60,113 nt of DNA from Paenibacillus sp. (GTDB taxonomy: Bacteria; Bacteroidota; Bacteroidia; Bacteroidales; Muribaculaceae), in assembly GCA_023663345.1 (NCBI GenBank), contig JAMPHR010000001.1:512719-572831 (forward strand), given 5' to 3'. The notes beneath the pieces are model-generated. The model ran no database searches, had not been told where the DNA came from, and saw only the letters and a program-made list of their open reading frames with translations. Position numbers and translations under genes: made by a program. Each line of letters starts with the position of its first letter. Position 1 is the stretch's first letter. Positions 47,009 to 54,950 of this stretch are shown here, one piece after another.

Positions 47009-47609
47009 TTACCGTGATCTGAGCGATACTCGGGCTGTGGGTAGGCCTGTGGCTTTGGCTGAGAGGTTGATACGTCCGGGTTTATGGGAGGATTTCACCA
47101 CAGCCATGGCACGGCCTTTCCATGTGGAATGGCGCGGAGAGGTATATTTTACCTTGTCGGTGAGGTCGGCACTGCCCGATGCGATTATCGAGCCCGGTCC
47201 TGAGATGCTGAACTCGATCTCACGGTCATCAACCGGCACTACATTGCCGTCGGCATCGATCAGCTCGGCAGTGATATATATGAGAGACTGATTGTCGGCA
47301 TCAGTTTCGGTGCGGTCGGTAGTCAGGCGTATTTTCTTTATCTTCCCGGCAGTGTTTATCACGGCCTCATCCCCGAGGCTGGCACCGTCCTTGCCACAGG
47401 CCACGGCCTGTGCGGACATATCCGCCGTCGTTGCCCGACGGGTATATGCTGTCGAAGTCGAAAGTCGTGCTCCAGTCATGAGGCAGGTCGACGGTTTCCC
47501 AGGCGTCGGAGCCGTCGAGCGAGAACTGCCAACCGTCGTCAAGCGGTCGCTTGTCACCGGCTGAGACGATGAGGGGCGATAGCAGGAGCGGTATTGCGAG
47601 TAGTCTCAT
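47009..47609 (-). pseudogene. Collapsed GH2 glycosidase: N-terminus and C-terminus only, out of frame
   Basis: The 5' part (47609 to about 47405) encodes a signal peptide and the start of a GH2 sugar-binding domain (RPLDDGWQFSLDGSDAWETV, LPHDWSTTFDFDSIYPSGND). The 3' part (about 47415 to 47009), one frame away, encodes the C-terminal Ig-like domain usual in Bacteroidales GH2 beta-galactosidases (AVACGKDGASLGDEAVI, TAELIDADGNVVPVDDREIE). The catalytic TIM barrel, several hundred residues, is missing. The junction lies around 47395-47420, where the sequence fits both halves. An internal deletion explains this best. It follows the GH30 gene by 14 bases on the same strand and was probably its operon partner. 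Confidence 0.85.
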
Positions 47610-47623
47610 TGTGTAATGCTAAA

Positions 47624-49153
47624 TCAGAGGGTAAATGTGTTGAACGAGTGGGGAGCGAGGGTGTTGTTGAGGTATTTGCCCTTCACTTTGAGTGAGATAT
47701 CGCGGGGAATATCCTCAAAGTTTCCTGTGACAATCACGGTCTTTCCCTCGGGAGTGACAAATGCAGTGGCCATCACGTTGTTGCCCTCGGAGCGGGGTGA
47801 GTAGCCAATCATGCGGCTTCCGGCGGGTATGAGGTTGGAGAAATGCTTCACGGCATAGTATTCGGGGGTGTAGCGTATGGAGCGAGTCTTGGAGTCGACC
47901 TGTATCAAGGCGTTCTGCTTCCAGCCCCAGGGACTTTCGCCGTTGTCGGGGAGGAGGAAGTTCCAGTTGTACCATTCGTCACACCCGTTGCCCATGTTGT
48001 CGGAGATGAGGAAGAATGTGTGTTCGCCTGCTTTCCAGTCCATGGATCCGTTGCCACATTCGCTTTCCGAGCAGATATAGTGGAAGTCGGGATACTGGGC
48101 ACGTATGGCAGGGAGGATCTCGCGGCCTTCCCACTGGAATGCCACGCCGTCGATACATGAGCGCAACCCCTCGTCACCGAGCACTTTCTCCACATGGTCC
48201 TGACGGTTGGTGTTGAAGGTGCCTATGTAGAGCTTCACGTCGGGATGGTTGGCCTTAAGGGCAGGTGCGAGATAGTCGCGGTTGAAACGTATGGTACCCT
48301 CGGCTGTCCAGGGGCAACCGGGATAAGGGGTGTAGCTGTAGGCCTCGTTCTGATATATCACCATGTCGATGGGGATTCCCTGCTCGCGATACATGTCGAT
48401 GAACCGGCAGAAATAGTTGGCATAGGCTTTCAGGTAACGCGGATCCTGGATGAAATAGTCCTGTGTAGCGAGACGGCGGGGGAACTGTCCCTTGCGTTCG
48501 CCGAGGAATTTCATCTCGTCCTCGTCGATATCGTCGGTGGAGCCGAAGAGCAGATAGTCCACTCCGGGATTGGCATTGTTGTGCTTGCTGCTCACCACGG
48601 GGTAGTCATGATTGATCTTCATCCAGTGGGGCGGGCTCCAGGGCGAGATCCAGAATGTGAGGTCGGGATTATAGCGCTGGGCCGAACGGATCAAGGGGAT
48701 TATACCGCGCTTGTCGCGCTCGATATTGAAGTGGCGTAGTTCGAAATCGCCGGGCACGTCGTCACAGCTGTACCATGAGCGTCCATAGTCGTTGCAGTTC
48801 ATGGATATGCGTCCGCGGGTGAAACGCAGATCACCGTCGGGGGCGAACAGCCGGCTCATAATCTCCTCCTGGGTGGCGCGGTCGAGGGTCATGAGCGCAT
48901 CCCAGTCGAGCTCGTTGAACGTGGTGCCCCAGGCCTTGAGCTCGGTGCCTGAGGCCGAGGGATCAACCTCGAGCATCACTCCCGACGCGGAGGGTGAGGA
49001 CTGGAGGCGCACTGTGGACTGACACCAAGGCTCAGACTCCGTAGTGGTGTATTTGCGGACTGTCTGAGCCTGGGATGAGAGAGCCGACATGGCGACTGTT
49101 GCCACAGTGAGCAACATGAGATGAATTTTTTTCGGATCAGTGAGCAGTTTCAT
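47624..49153 (-). CDS. GH30 family glycoside hydrolase (glucosylceramidase/beta-1,6-glucanase-like)
   Basis: 509 residues with an N-terminal signal (LMLLTVATVAMSALSSQAQ). The GH30 (beta/alpha)8 barrel shows SPWSPPHWMK, the acid/base in VIYQNEAYS (E270) and the nucleophile in ICSESECG (E363 most likely). A C-terminal beta domain (about 420-509) packs on the barrel as in the family. Substrates in the family include glucosylceramide, beta-1,6-glucan and xylan; the exact one cannot be read here. It was probably co-expressed with the GH2 gene that is now a remnant, downstream. Confidence 0.88.
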   Translation of the reverse strand: MKLLTDPKKIHLMLLTVATVAMSALSSQAQTVRKYTTTESEPWCQSTVRLQSSPSASGVMLEVDPSASGTELKAWGTTFNELDWDALMTLDRATQEEIMSRLFAPDGDLRFTRGRISMNCNDYGRSWYSCDDVPGDFELRHFNIERDKRGIIPLIRSAQRYNPDLTFWISPWSPPHWMKINHDYPVVSSKHNNANPGVDYLLFGSTDDIDEDEMKFLGERKGQFPRRLATQDYFIQDPRYLKAYANYFCRFIDMYREQGIPIDMVIYQNEAYSYTPYPGCPWTAEGTIRFNRDYLAPALKANHPDVKLYIGTFNTNRQDHVEKVLGDEGLRSCIDGVAFQWEGREILPAIRAQYPDFHYICSESECGNGSMDWKAGEHTFFLISDNMGNGCDEWYNWNFLLPDNGESPWGWKQNALIQVDSKTRSIRYTPEYYAVKHFSNLIPAGSRMIGYSPRSEGNNVMATAFVTPEGKTVIVTGNFEDIPRDISLKVKGKYLNNTLAPHSFNTFTL

Positions 49154-49595
49154 GATAGAAATATGATCGTGGGTTATATTTTAGACAGCTTCTGAGAAAT
49201 GCCTGTTACCGGGTATGGGGCGGATCGAATCTACGGATGTAAAATTACTCATAATTATGTCAATCCTTATCCCTGCGATGTGATTAATCCATATATATGT
49301 GCCACATCATCCCTGCCGGATGTCTCAAAAAAAATATGATTTTATCTCATCTGCCATTGCCTCGTTCCGATATCATCAAAGTTTACCCGGAAGATAAGTC
49401 ATGAGGCATATCGGAATGTATGAGATGGGGGAATTATTGGATATTACTGAATAAAAAGGAACCCTAAACAATCTTTTACCATTAACCTAAATAAAAACCT
49501 AAAAGAGTGTGTTTTTCAAAGTTATGAAGAAATCTTATATTACCGAATACTGTAACAAAAGTAAATAGTGTGTGTCTCTCGCAATAAGTGTACTG

Positions 49596-49603
49596 CAAAG
49601 GTA
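49596..49603 (-). promoter_or_regulatory. Distal -7 box pointing toward GH30
   Basis: TACCTTTG on the minus strand fits TAnnTTTG, 443 bases before the GH30 start. If used, it gives a long leader that includes the dyad at 49344-49426, or a separate small RNA. No -33 box was seen. Confidence 0.35.
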
Positions 49604-49632
49604 ATATGAGATCCTCGTAGTCATATAGCATA

Positions 49633-49704
49633 TTTTGGTCAAAAAAAGGATGGAATCATTCAATTGTGCATCGGTTGAATAATTCCACCCTTTTTTGACC
49701 AAAA
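49633..49704. repeat. Long inverted repeat (about 30-base arms)
   Basis: Arms 49633-49663 and 49675-49704 pair with one bulge and two mismatches around an 11-base loop. The ends are TTTTGGTC and GACCAAAA. It could be a terminator for the operon upstream on the minus strand, or a miniature mobile-element remnant. Confidence 0.7.
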
Positions 49705-49727
49705 AAGTATCTTATATATATAGAATA

Positions 49728-49761
49728 GTCCCGCCATAACCGGTCGCGGTCGGGGCGGGAC
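49728..49761 (-). terminator. Hairpin after the BACON lipoprotein operon
   Basis: GTCCCGCC (49728-49735) pairs with GGCGGGAC (49754-49761), about 70 bases after the last stop of the minus-strand operon. AT-rich sequence follows. Confidence 0.6.
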
Positions 49762-49831
49762 ATTCCAATCGTCAGGTTTATCGCAGTTTTAAAAAAGCAT
49801 AAGCATTACGATTAATATAGATAGAGTGTGA

Positions 49832-51040
49832 TCAATTGGCAACTTTTACATTACTGTCGTCTTTCAGCACGGAGAGCGATCCTATCTCAAAGGGCATGAG
49901 CTTAGGCATGGGAGAGGCTGAGCGTGAAGCCGATCTTGCACGGAGCATAGCCGGAGCCACAGCGTGGGGATGCACCTTCTGGAGGAAAGGATAAGCCATG
50001 TTCAGTATTGAGCCCTTGCGAGTGCTTGACGAAATACTTTTGGAAGAAAATGCTTCAAGTCTCAGGCAATTCACCACATAGCCACCCCATGAACCATTGT
50101 CCTCAAAGTCGGCCTCAAGGATGCAATAGTCATCGGTGCCCTCCTCAGGATAATAGACATAATTGGCTGTTATGGATACTGAGGATGACCATGTGAGGTA
50201 ACCTTCATCCATATCCCACATCACCGTGTGGATATACATGTTTTGGTAATCGCCGATATAGTTTCCGGCAGCCAATGATAATGATACTTCCTTGGAATCG
50301 AAAGTGACAGGAATAGAGAAATCGAGCGCGGGAATCTTGATCCAGTAGGATGAACCTGTGCGTCCCACCTCGGCATCAAAATAATTGATTTTTCCAGTGG
50401 AGGTGTTCACGAAAGCAAACATGTAATCATCACCGGCTATATCCTGGTCAAAATCAACCTGGGTTATAGGCAGGGTGCTTTCATATTCACCGGCCTTGAA
50501 TGTGACTGTGCCTTTACGGAAATGACCGGTGTTGTTAGCCTCAATCTTGATATTGAGCTTGCCATCAACGAGGGAGGCTTTTATCCATTCGGCATCGGTT
50601 GATATTTCCGGCTCGACGTTGGTCTTGACGTCGTAGGAATAGTTGGCTTCATCGTTTCCGGTGAGTATATTTATTACTCCGTGGAGGTCCACGATCACGC
50701 CGGCCTGGATAATTGCGATCTGAGAAGATGCGTCACCCGATGTGATAGTCAATGTGGATGAACGTCCGTCATATGAGGTATTTGCCTCGACATTTACGGT
50801 GATTACATTACCGTCGACCGAAGTGGTGACCCAGCCGGTATCGGAAGTTGACACCGAAACGGGAGCGTCGGTGTCGACCACGATCTTGCCGGATGAGGCT
50901 GATGCCGGGAATGAAGTCTCACGGCTCAGAATGGTTACTTTGGCGGGCATTACCGATACGATCTCATCATCATTGTCGCATGACGTGAAAGACGGACCAA
51001 TGAGCATGAATGCCAACAGTATGTTATATATCTTTTTCAT
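49832..51040 (-). CDS. BACON-domain outer-membrane lipoprotein
   Basis: 402 residues. The lipobox is SFTSC (Cys about 21), followed by DNDDE. Two BACON-like Ig domains are visible at about 35-115 (FPASASSGKIVVDTDAPVSV, WVTTSVDGNVITVNVEANTS, TLTITSGDASSQIAIIQAG) and about 125-215. A C-terminal beta-rich part follows, then an unusual basic, Ser/Ala/Arg-rich tail (VAPAMLRARSASRSASPMPK). BACON domains often bind carbohydrate or mucin. It is the last gene of the SusCD/metallohydrolase operon and likely an accessory surface lipoprotein. Confidence 0.82.
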   Translation of the reverse strand: MKKIYNILLAFMLIGPSFTSCDNDDEIVSVMPAKVTILSRETSFPASASSGKIVVDTDAPVSVSTSDTGWVTTSVDGNVITVNVEANTSYDGRSSTLTITSGDASSQIAIIQAGVIVDLHGVINILTGNDEANYSYDVKTNVEPEISTDAEWIKASLVDGKLNIKIEANNTGHFRKGTVTFKAGEYESTLPITQVDFDQDIAGDDYMFAFVNTSTGKINYFDAEVGRTGSSYWIKIPALDFSIPVTFDSKEVSLSLAAGNYIGDYQNMYIHTVMWDMDEGYLTWSSSVSITANYVYYPEEGTDDYCILEADFEDNGSWGGYVVNCLRLEAFSSKSISSSTRKGSILNMAYPFLQKVHPHAVAPAMLRARSASRSASPMPKLMPFEIGSLSVLKDDSNVKVAN

Positions 51041-51055
51041 TGTTCAAGCGGGTTA

Positions 51056-52342
51056 TTATTTTTTGACAAGAGTCTCGAGATAGGGTATCTGATAACTGCC
51101 GTTTACATACCATTTGCTTGCAGGATTACCTGCGGTATCGCCGGAAACGCTTCCTGCGAAAGCTCTTACCATGAAGGAGTCGGCAGGAGTGGATACATAG
51201 TCATTTGTAACAAATTTATATGTTCCGGGATTCTTGGTATCCTTTATCAGATACATTCCACAGGAGGTTGACCAGGAATAATATCCGGTTTCGGCTGACC
51301 ATCCACAGAGCCATATATAATTTGAACCATCGACGGCTAATTCCTGAGATGTAATCTCAAGGCTACCCTGCACTTTGTCAAATGTTGCTACAACGTCAAA
51401 GTTCTGATTCAGGCCTCGGATGAGGTATCTCTTATTGGCATTGTCAGGTACAAGTGTTACATTCAGTGCTCCAAAATAGTAGTTCATAGTGTACTCGCCT
51501 GCGAAGTCATCGAAGAATGTGTATGTCTCGGGCAGTACACCGGAGAGGGATATAGGATTACCGGCGGTATCATTTCCTGTATAGGTGAGAGTGTTGACAT
51601 CGAATGAGAGTTCGGTAATTGTTGATCCATTGACCTCAACCGGCTGTATGAACCTTAAGCCTGTAGCTGTGGGCAGGAAGTATTCACCGGCGGTGTTTCC
51701 GTCGCCTTCACCCCAGCTGAACTCCACGTATCTTACATTCTGGTCAAAATCGGCCGATACTTGATTGGAACCGATAGTGCCGTCGGCGCTGGTGAGGAAG
51801 AAGTTGTCCGACATATTGGATACCTCATCTATAAGAGTGGCTGCATCCTCGTTGAGACGGCGCATGTACATGATATTGCTTGTGCGTTTGCCCATGAGGG
51901 TGATGAGATCGTCGGTGACTTCCATAATCATGAATTCGAAATCACCATCGTAGGCCTCATAGTTACCGCTCGACGGGGTGGCGAAGAAGTGCATGAGCGA
52001 GTTGTAGGTGTCAAACGAGAGTGTAGGGCCGTTATCGTCGGTAAGACGGTAGTAGCTGGTCTCGAAATTACCCGGGTCAAGCTCGCAACCTACGGTGACT
52101 TTCGAAGCGTCAAACTTCACGGTGTAGAGAAAACCTCCATAACTCAGATATCTGTCGGGGAAATAATCGAAAACCCAACCGTTTTCCGAACTTGTGAGTA
52201 CCTCCTTGGCATTGTCGAGAGCGGCCTGGAGACGAGTCGACGACGGCTCGTCGAATATCTCCTCCTGATCCTTCAGACATGACTGCATCATCATGGCTGA
52301 CAATGCAAGCAGTGTGGCTAAGAATAATTTATTTAGACGCAT
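51056..52342 (-). CDS. DUF4302-type lipoprotein
   Basis: 428 residues. The lipobox is MMMQSC (Cys about 22), followed by LKDQEEIFDEPSSTRLQAAL, a start typical of DUF4302 proteins. The pattern NAKEVLTSSENGWVFDYFPD, then GGFLYTVKFDASKVTVGCEL also matches that family. The function is unknown; in other Bacteroidales it sits in the same SusCD-metallohydrolase clusters. It lies 18 bases after the metallohydrolase gene and 15 bases before the BACON gene. Confidence 0.82.
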   Translation of the reverse strand: MRLNKLFLATLLALSAMMMQSCLKDQEEIFDEPSSTRLQAALDNAKEVLTSSENGWVFDYFPDRYLSYGGFLYTVKFDASKVTVGCELDPGNFETSYYRLTDDNGPTLSFDTYNSLMHFFATPSSGNYEAYDGDFEFMIMEVTDDLITLMGKRTSNIMYMRRLNEDAATLIDEVSNMSDNFFLTSADGTIGSNQVSADFDQNVRYVEFSWGEGDGNTAGEYFLPTATGLRFIQPVEVNGSTITELSFDVNTLTYTGNDTAGNPISLSGVLPETYTFFDDFAGEYTMNYYFGALNVTLVPDNANKRYLIRGLNQNFDVVATFDKVQGSLEITSQELAVDGSNYIWLCGWSAETGYYSWSTSCGMYLIKDTKNPGTYKFVTNDYVSTPADSFMVRAFAGSVSGDTAGNPASKWYVNGSYQIPYLETLVKK

Positions 52343-52360
52343 GATTTTTATTCGTTAAGA

Positions 52361-53263
52361 TTATTTTACGGTGAGATCGGAGAGGTCAATACGGCCTGAG
52401 GCTATGTCGTTCTGACGGCGTTGTACCACGTCGCGTAGCTCATCGATGTCGATATTGAAGCCTGAGAGCAGATAATCGCGCACATAGTCGAGCTTGAGTA
52501 AGATAAGTGTGGCTCCGTCCTTGCCGGCTTCATTGAGATATGCCTGCCATGTGGCTGCATCGTTGGTGATGTAGATCGACATCATTTCAGCGAAATCCTC
52601 CTGATAGGAGTGCTGGGCGTAGGAGGAGATGAATCCGCGCTGCAGATAATTGGCGTTGAAAGGTTCCTCGCTCCATGAGTCTGCCACATAACCGGTGGAG
52701 GTTACCGTCTGGAAGTCGGATGGCATCGCCTTGGTCTGGTTGAGGATGTGGGTGAACTCGTGGTGGATTGTCTTGATGTAGTAGTGATTGAGCATCGCCG
52801 GATTATTCACGATCTCGGGCAGATAGTTGAGGCCGGCAAGGAAAATCTTGAGACCGCCCTCGGCTGTACCGAGAATGAATGTTCCGTTGTTCTTGTACTC
52901 CCACTCGCCTACGGTGAAGAACATCTTGGGGAAGTAACGGCAGGTGAAGTCGGTACCGGCAACCTCGTTGTAGGTCTCCACGCAGAGGTATTTCACAAGA
53001 TGGGCCATGGTGACTGCATCCTCGTAGCGGGCCGGTACGAGATAATAGTTAAAGTCACCCTCGATATCTTCGTAGCGGTATTTGAAAGCGATGTTGTAAG
53101 GCTCATTATAGTTGGCCGAGATCCAGCGGTCGAAATCGTTCTGCTCGGTGTTGCCGGTCGTGATGACCGAGAAGGATGTATCGGGATCGTCGTCCGAGCA
53201 TGACGTGAATGTCATGAGCGGAGCGGCAAGCATCAGGAGTCCGAATATATGTTTGGTTTTCAT
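52361..53263 (-). CDS. Substrate-import-associated zinc metallohydrolase lipoprotein
   Basis: 300 residues. The lipobox is TFTSC (Cys about 22), followed by SDDDPD. The zinc motif HExxH is in YYIKTIHHEFTHILNQ. This matches the family of SusCD-linked HExxH lipoproteins (LP_HExxH_w_tonB type). It is expected on the cell surface, where it may cleave a peptide or glycopeptide before uptake by the SusCD pair encoded just upstream in the operon. The true substrate is unknown. Confidence 0.87.
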   Translation of the reverse strand: MKTKHIFGLLMLAAPLMTFTSCSDDDPDTSFSVITTGNTEQNDFDRWISANYNEPYNIAFKYRYEDIEGDFNYYLVPARYEDAVTMAHLVKYLCVETYNEVAGTDFTCRYFPKMFFTVGEWEYKNNGTFILGTAEGGLKIFLAGLNYLPEIVNNPAMLNHYYIKTIHHEFTHILNQTKAMPSDFQTVTSTGYVADSWSEEPFNANYLQRGFISSYAQHSYQEDFAEMMSIYITNDAATWQAYLNEAGKDGATLILLKLDYVRDYLLSGFNIDIDELRDVVQRRQNDIASGRIDLSDLTVK

Positions 53264-53321
53264 TGTGTGATAATGCTATGAAAAATGTACTGAAAAAAGT
53301 AATATTGATTCACTGCAAGCA

Positions 53322-54923
53322 TCAGCGGGGGTTGGCCTGCATACCGGCATCGCGCACAAGCATAGGTATCTGGAACGCACGGCGGGGGTCATCCTTGGTG
53401 AGGATAGTCCCGACCTTGGCGACAGGCTTGCCTGCCGAGTTGAGAACACGGCGGGGAATCTCGATACCGTAACGCTTGATGTCAAACCAGCGGTTACCGA
53501 AATGGAGTGTCTCGATGCGGTGGAAGGCGAGTACACACTGGAGCATACACTCCTGGGTAGAGCCTTCGGCATCGATGGCAAATGCCGGATTGAGATGCTT
53601 CTTCAGACCCGACTCAAGTCCCTCGCCACTCTCCTCGGAGTAGCAGTAGGTGGCCTGATTGTAGTAGTCGGTGAGATTCTGGGGGGTAAGCACCGGGCAG
53701 TCGGTGGTGAAATTCTGAGCCCAGAGGGTGAGGTCGGCGGCAGCCTTGTCAAACTCGCGGAGCATGATGTAGGCCTCGGCACGTCCCAGGAGAGTCTCAT
53801 CGGCGGTGAATGTGGGGACTACAGAGTGGGTATAACCGATCTGTGCCACGATGTCGGAGTATTCAAATGTGGCCAGGACCTTGCGCATAAGCACCTTGTT
53901 TATGTTGGTACCTTGGTATGAACCGTATATCCTCCTGACATTGCCGTAGGGCTGGGAGGCGAGGAATGTCTCGTTGTTGGCAATATATGCGTTGTGGTTG
54001 AAACGGGCTCCTGTGTATGAACGGTTGAATACGACACCCAAACGGGAAGTTACCGCTGTGAGCATGAAGTTGCATGCGTTGGTGACCTTGGTGTACTCCA
54101 CTGCCTGGGGTTCGTTGTATATACCATTATTTCCGTCGACCTGAAGCAGTGCCTGTGTTGTGTAGTCGCGGAGCATGGCTATAGGCTGTGATCCGAGGCA
54201 ACGTGTGGCCATATCGGCTGCTTTCTGCCACTCCTCGATGGTGAGATAGAAGCGTGAAGCGAAAGCATAGGCGGCCTTGGTATTGAAATGATACTTGGGC
54301 ACGTCGAGATGCGAGTCGCCTACATATTTCAGACCTTCGTTGAGGTCGGCCTCGATATTGGTGTAGAAATCAGCAAGGTTTCCACGCTCGTAGTGGGGGT
54401 GGAGGGTGGTCTCAGGCTCGGTGTTGTAAGGCAGGCCGAGGTTCTTGGCCGCATCCTGGGTCCAAGGCATACAGAAAAGCTGGGCCAGCATGAAGTGGTT
54501 GTAGGCACGGCAGAGCATGGCCTCGCCATATAGTTCCTGGAGGTTGGGGGTGACAGGACCTCCGCGCTTCTCTATGGCCTGAAGAGCCTCATTGGCCGCA
54601 CCGATGGCAAGATATGCACCTTCCCAATAGTCGGCGAGTGAGCCTGTGAAGTCCTCGATCTCATCTTTCCAGAGGAATGCGTCTTCGTAGTAACGCTCGG
54701 AGTAGGGGTTGTTGGGGCCGCTGTCGTCGCAGTTGTCCGACGAGAGTTCGGCTATGAGGTTGAAATCGGCGGTGGGGTAGGCCGAGACGAGCAGACTCTT
54801 GATGTTGTCCTCGCTGTCGAGAGAGGTACGGTTGTCGGGCATTGTGTCCAGGAAGTCGTCACAGCCGGTGAGGGCTATGGTCGAGAGTGCGAGGGCAAGT
54901 GCCGGATATATATATTGTTTCAT
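53322..54923 (-). CDS. SusD/RagB-family outer-membrane lipoprotein
   Basis: 533 residues. The lipobox is IALTGC (Cys about 21), followed by DDFLDTMPDNRTSLDSEDNI, a classic SusD start. The hallmark helix is ELYGEAMLCRAYNHFMLAQL, and the C-terminus carries RIETLHFGNRWFDIKRYGIE. It forms the lid of the SusC receptor encoded 27 bases upstream. Given the linked metallohydrolase, the ligand may be a peptide or glycopeptide (inference). Confidence 0.93.
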   Translation of the reverse strand: MKQYIYPALALALSTIALTGCDDFLDTMPDNRTSLDSEDNIKSLLVSAYPTADFNLIAELSSDNCDDSGPNNPYSERYYEDAFLWKDEIEDFTGSLADYWEGAYLAIGAANEALQAIEKRGGPVTPNLQELYGEAMLCRAYNHFMLAQLFCMPWTQDAAKNLGLPYNTEPETTLHPHYERGNLADFYTNIEADLNEGLKYVGDSHLDVPKYHFNTKAAYAFASRFYLTIEEWQKAADMATRCLGSQPIAMLRDYTTQALLQVDGNNGIYNEPQAVEYTKVTNACNFMLTAVTSRLGVVFNRSYTGARFNHNAYIANNETFLASQPYGNVRRIYGSYQGTNINKVLMRKVLATFEYSDIVAQIGYTHSVVPTFTADETLLGRAEAYIMLREFDKAAADLTLWAQNFTTDCPVLTPQNLTDYYNQATYCYSEESGEGLESGLKKHLNPAFAIDAEGSTQECMLQCVLAFHRIETLHFGNRWFDIKRYGIEIPRRVLNSAGKPVAKVGTILTKDDPRRAFQIPMLVRDAGMQANPR

Positions 54924-54950
54924 GAGTTGAAATCTTTATGGTGGTGGAGA

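Larger units (their letters stand above)
49154..49831. other. 678-base AT-rich gene-free region with dyads and a promoter candidate
   Basis: No convincing ORF. It holds a -7-like TAATTTTA (minus, 49247-49240) near the GH30 start, an interrupted dyad at 49344-49426 (ATCTCAT and TTCCGATAT matched by ATATCGGAA and ATGAGAT), a perfect TACCTTTG on the minus strand (49603-49596), a long near-perfect inverted repeat (49633-49704) and a GC-rich hairpin (49728-49761). Confidence 0.6.

Noticed and set aside
49633-49704. Complete insertion sequence
   Set aside because: No transposase or room for one; at most a miniature remnant.
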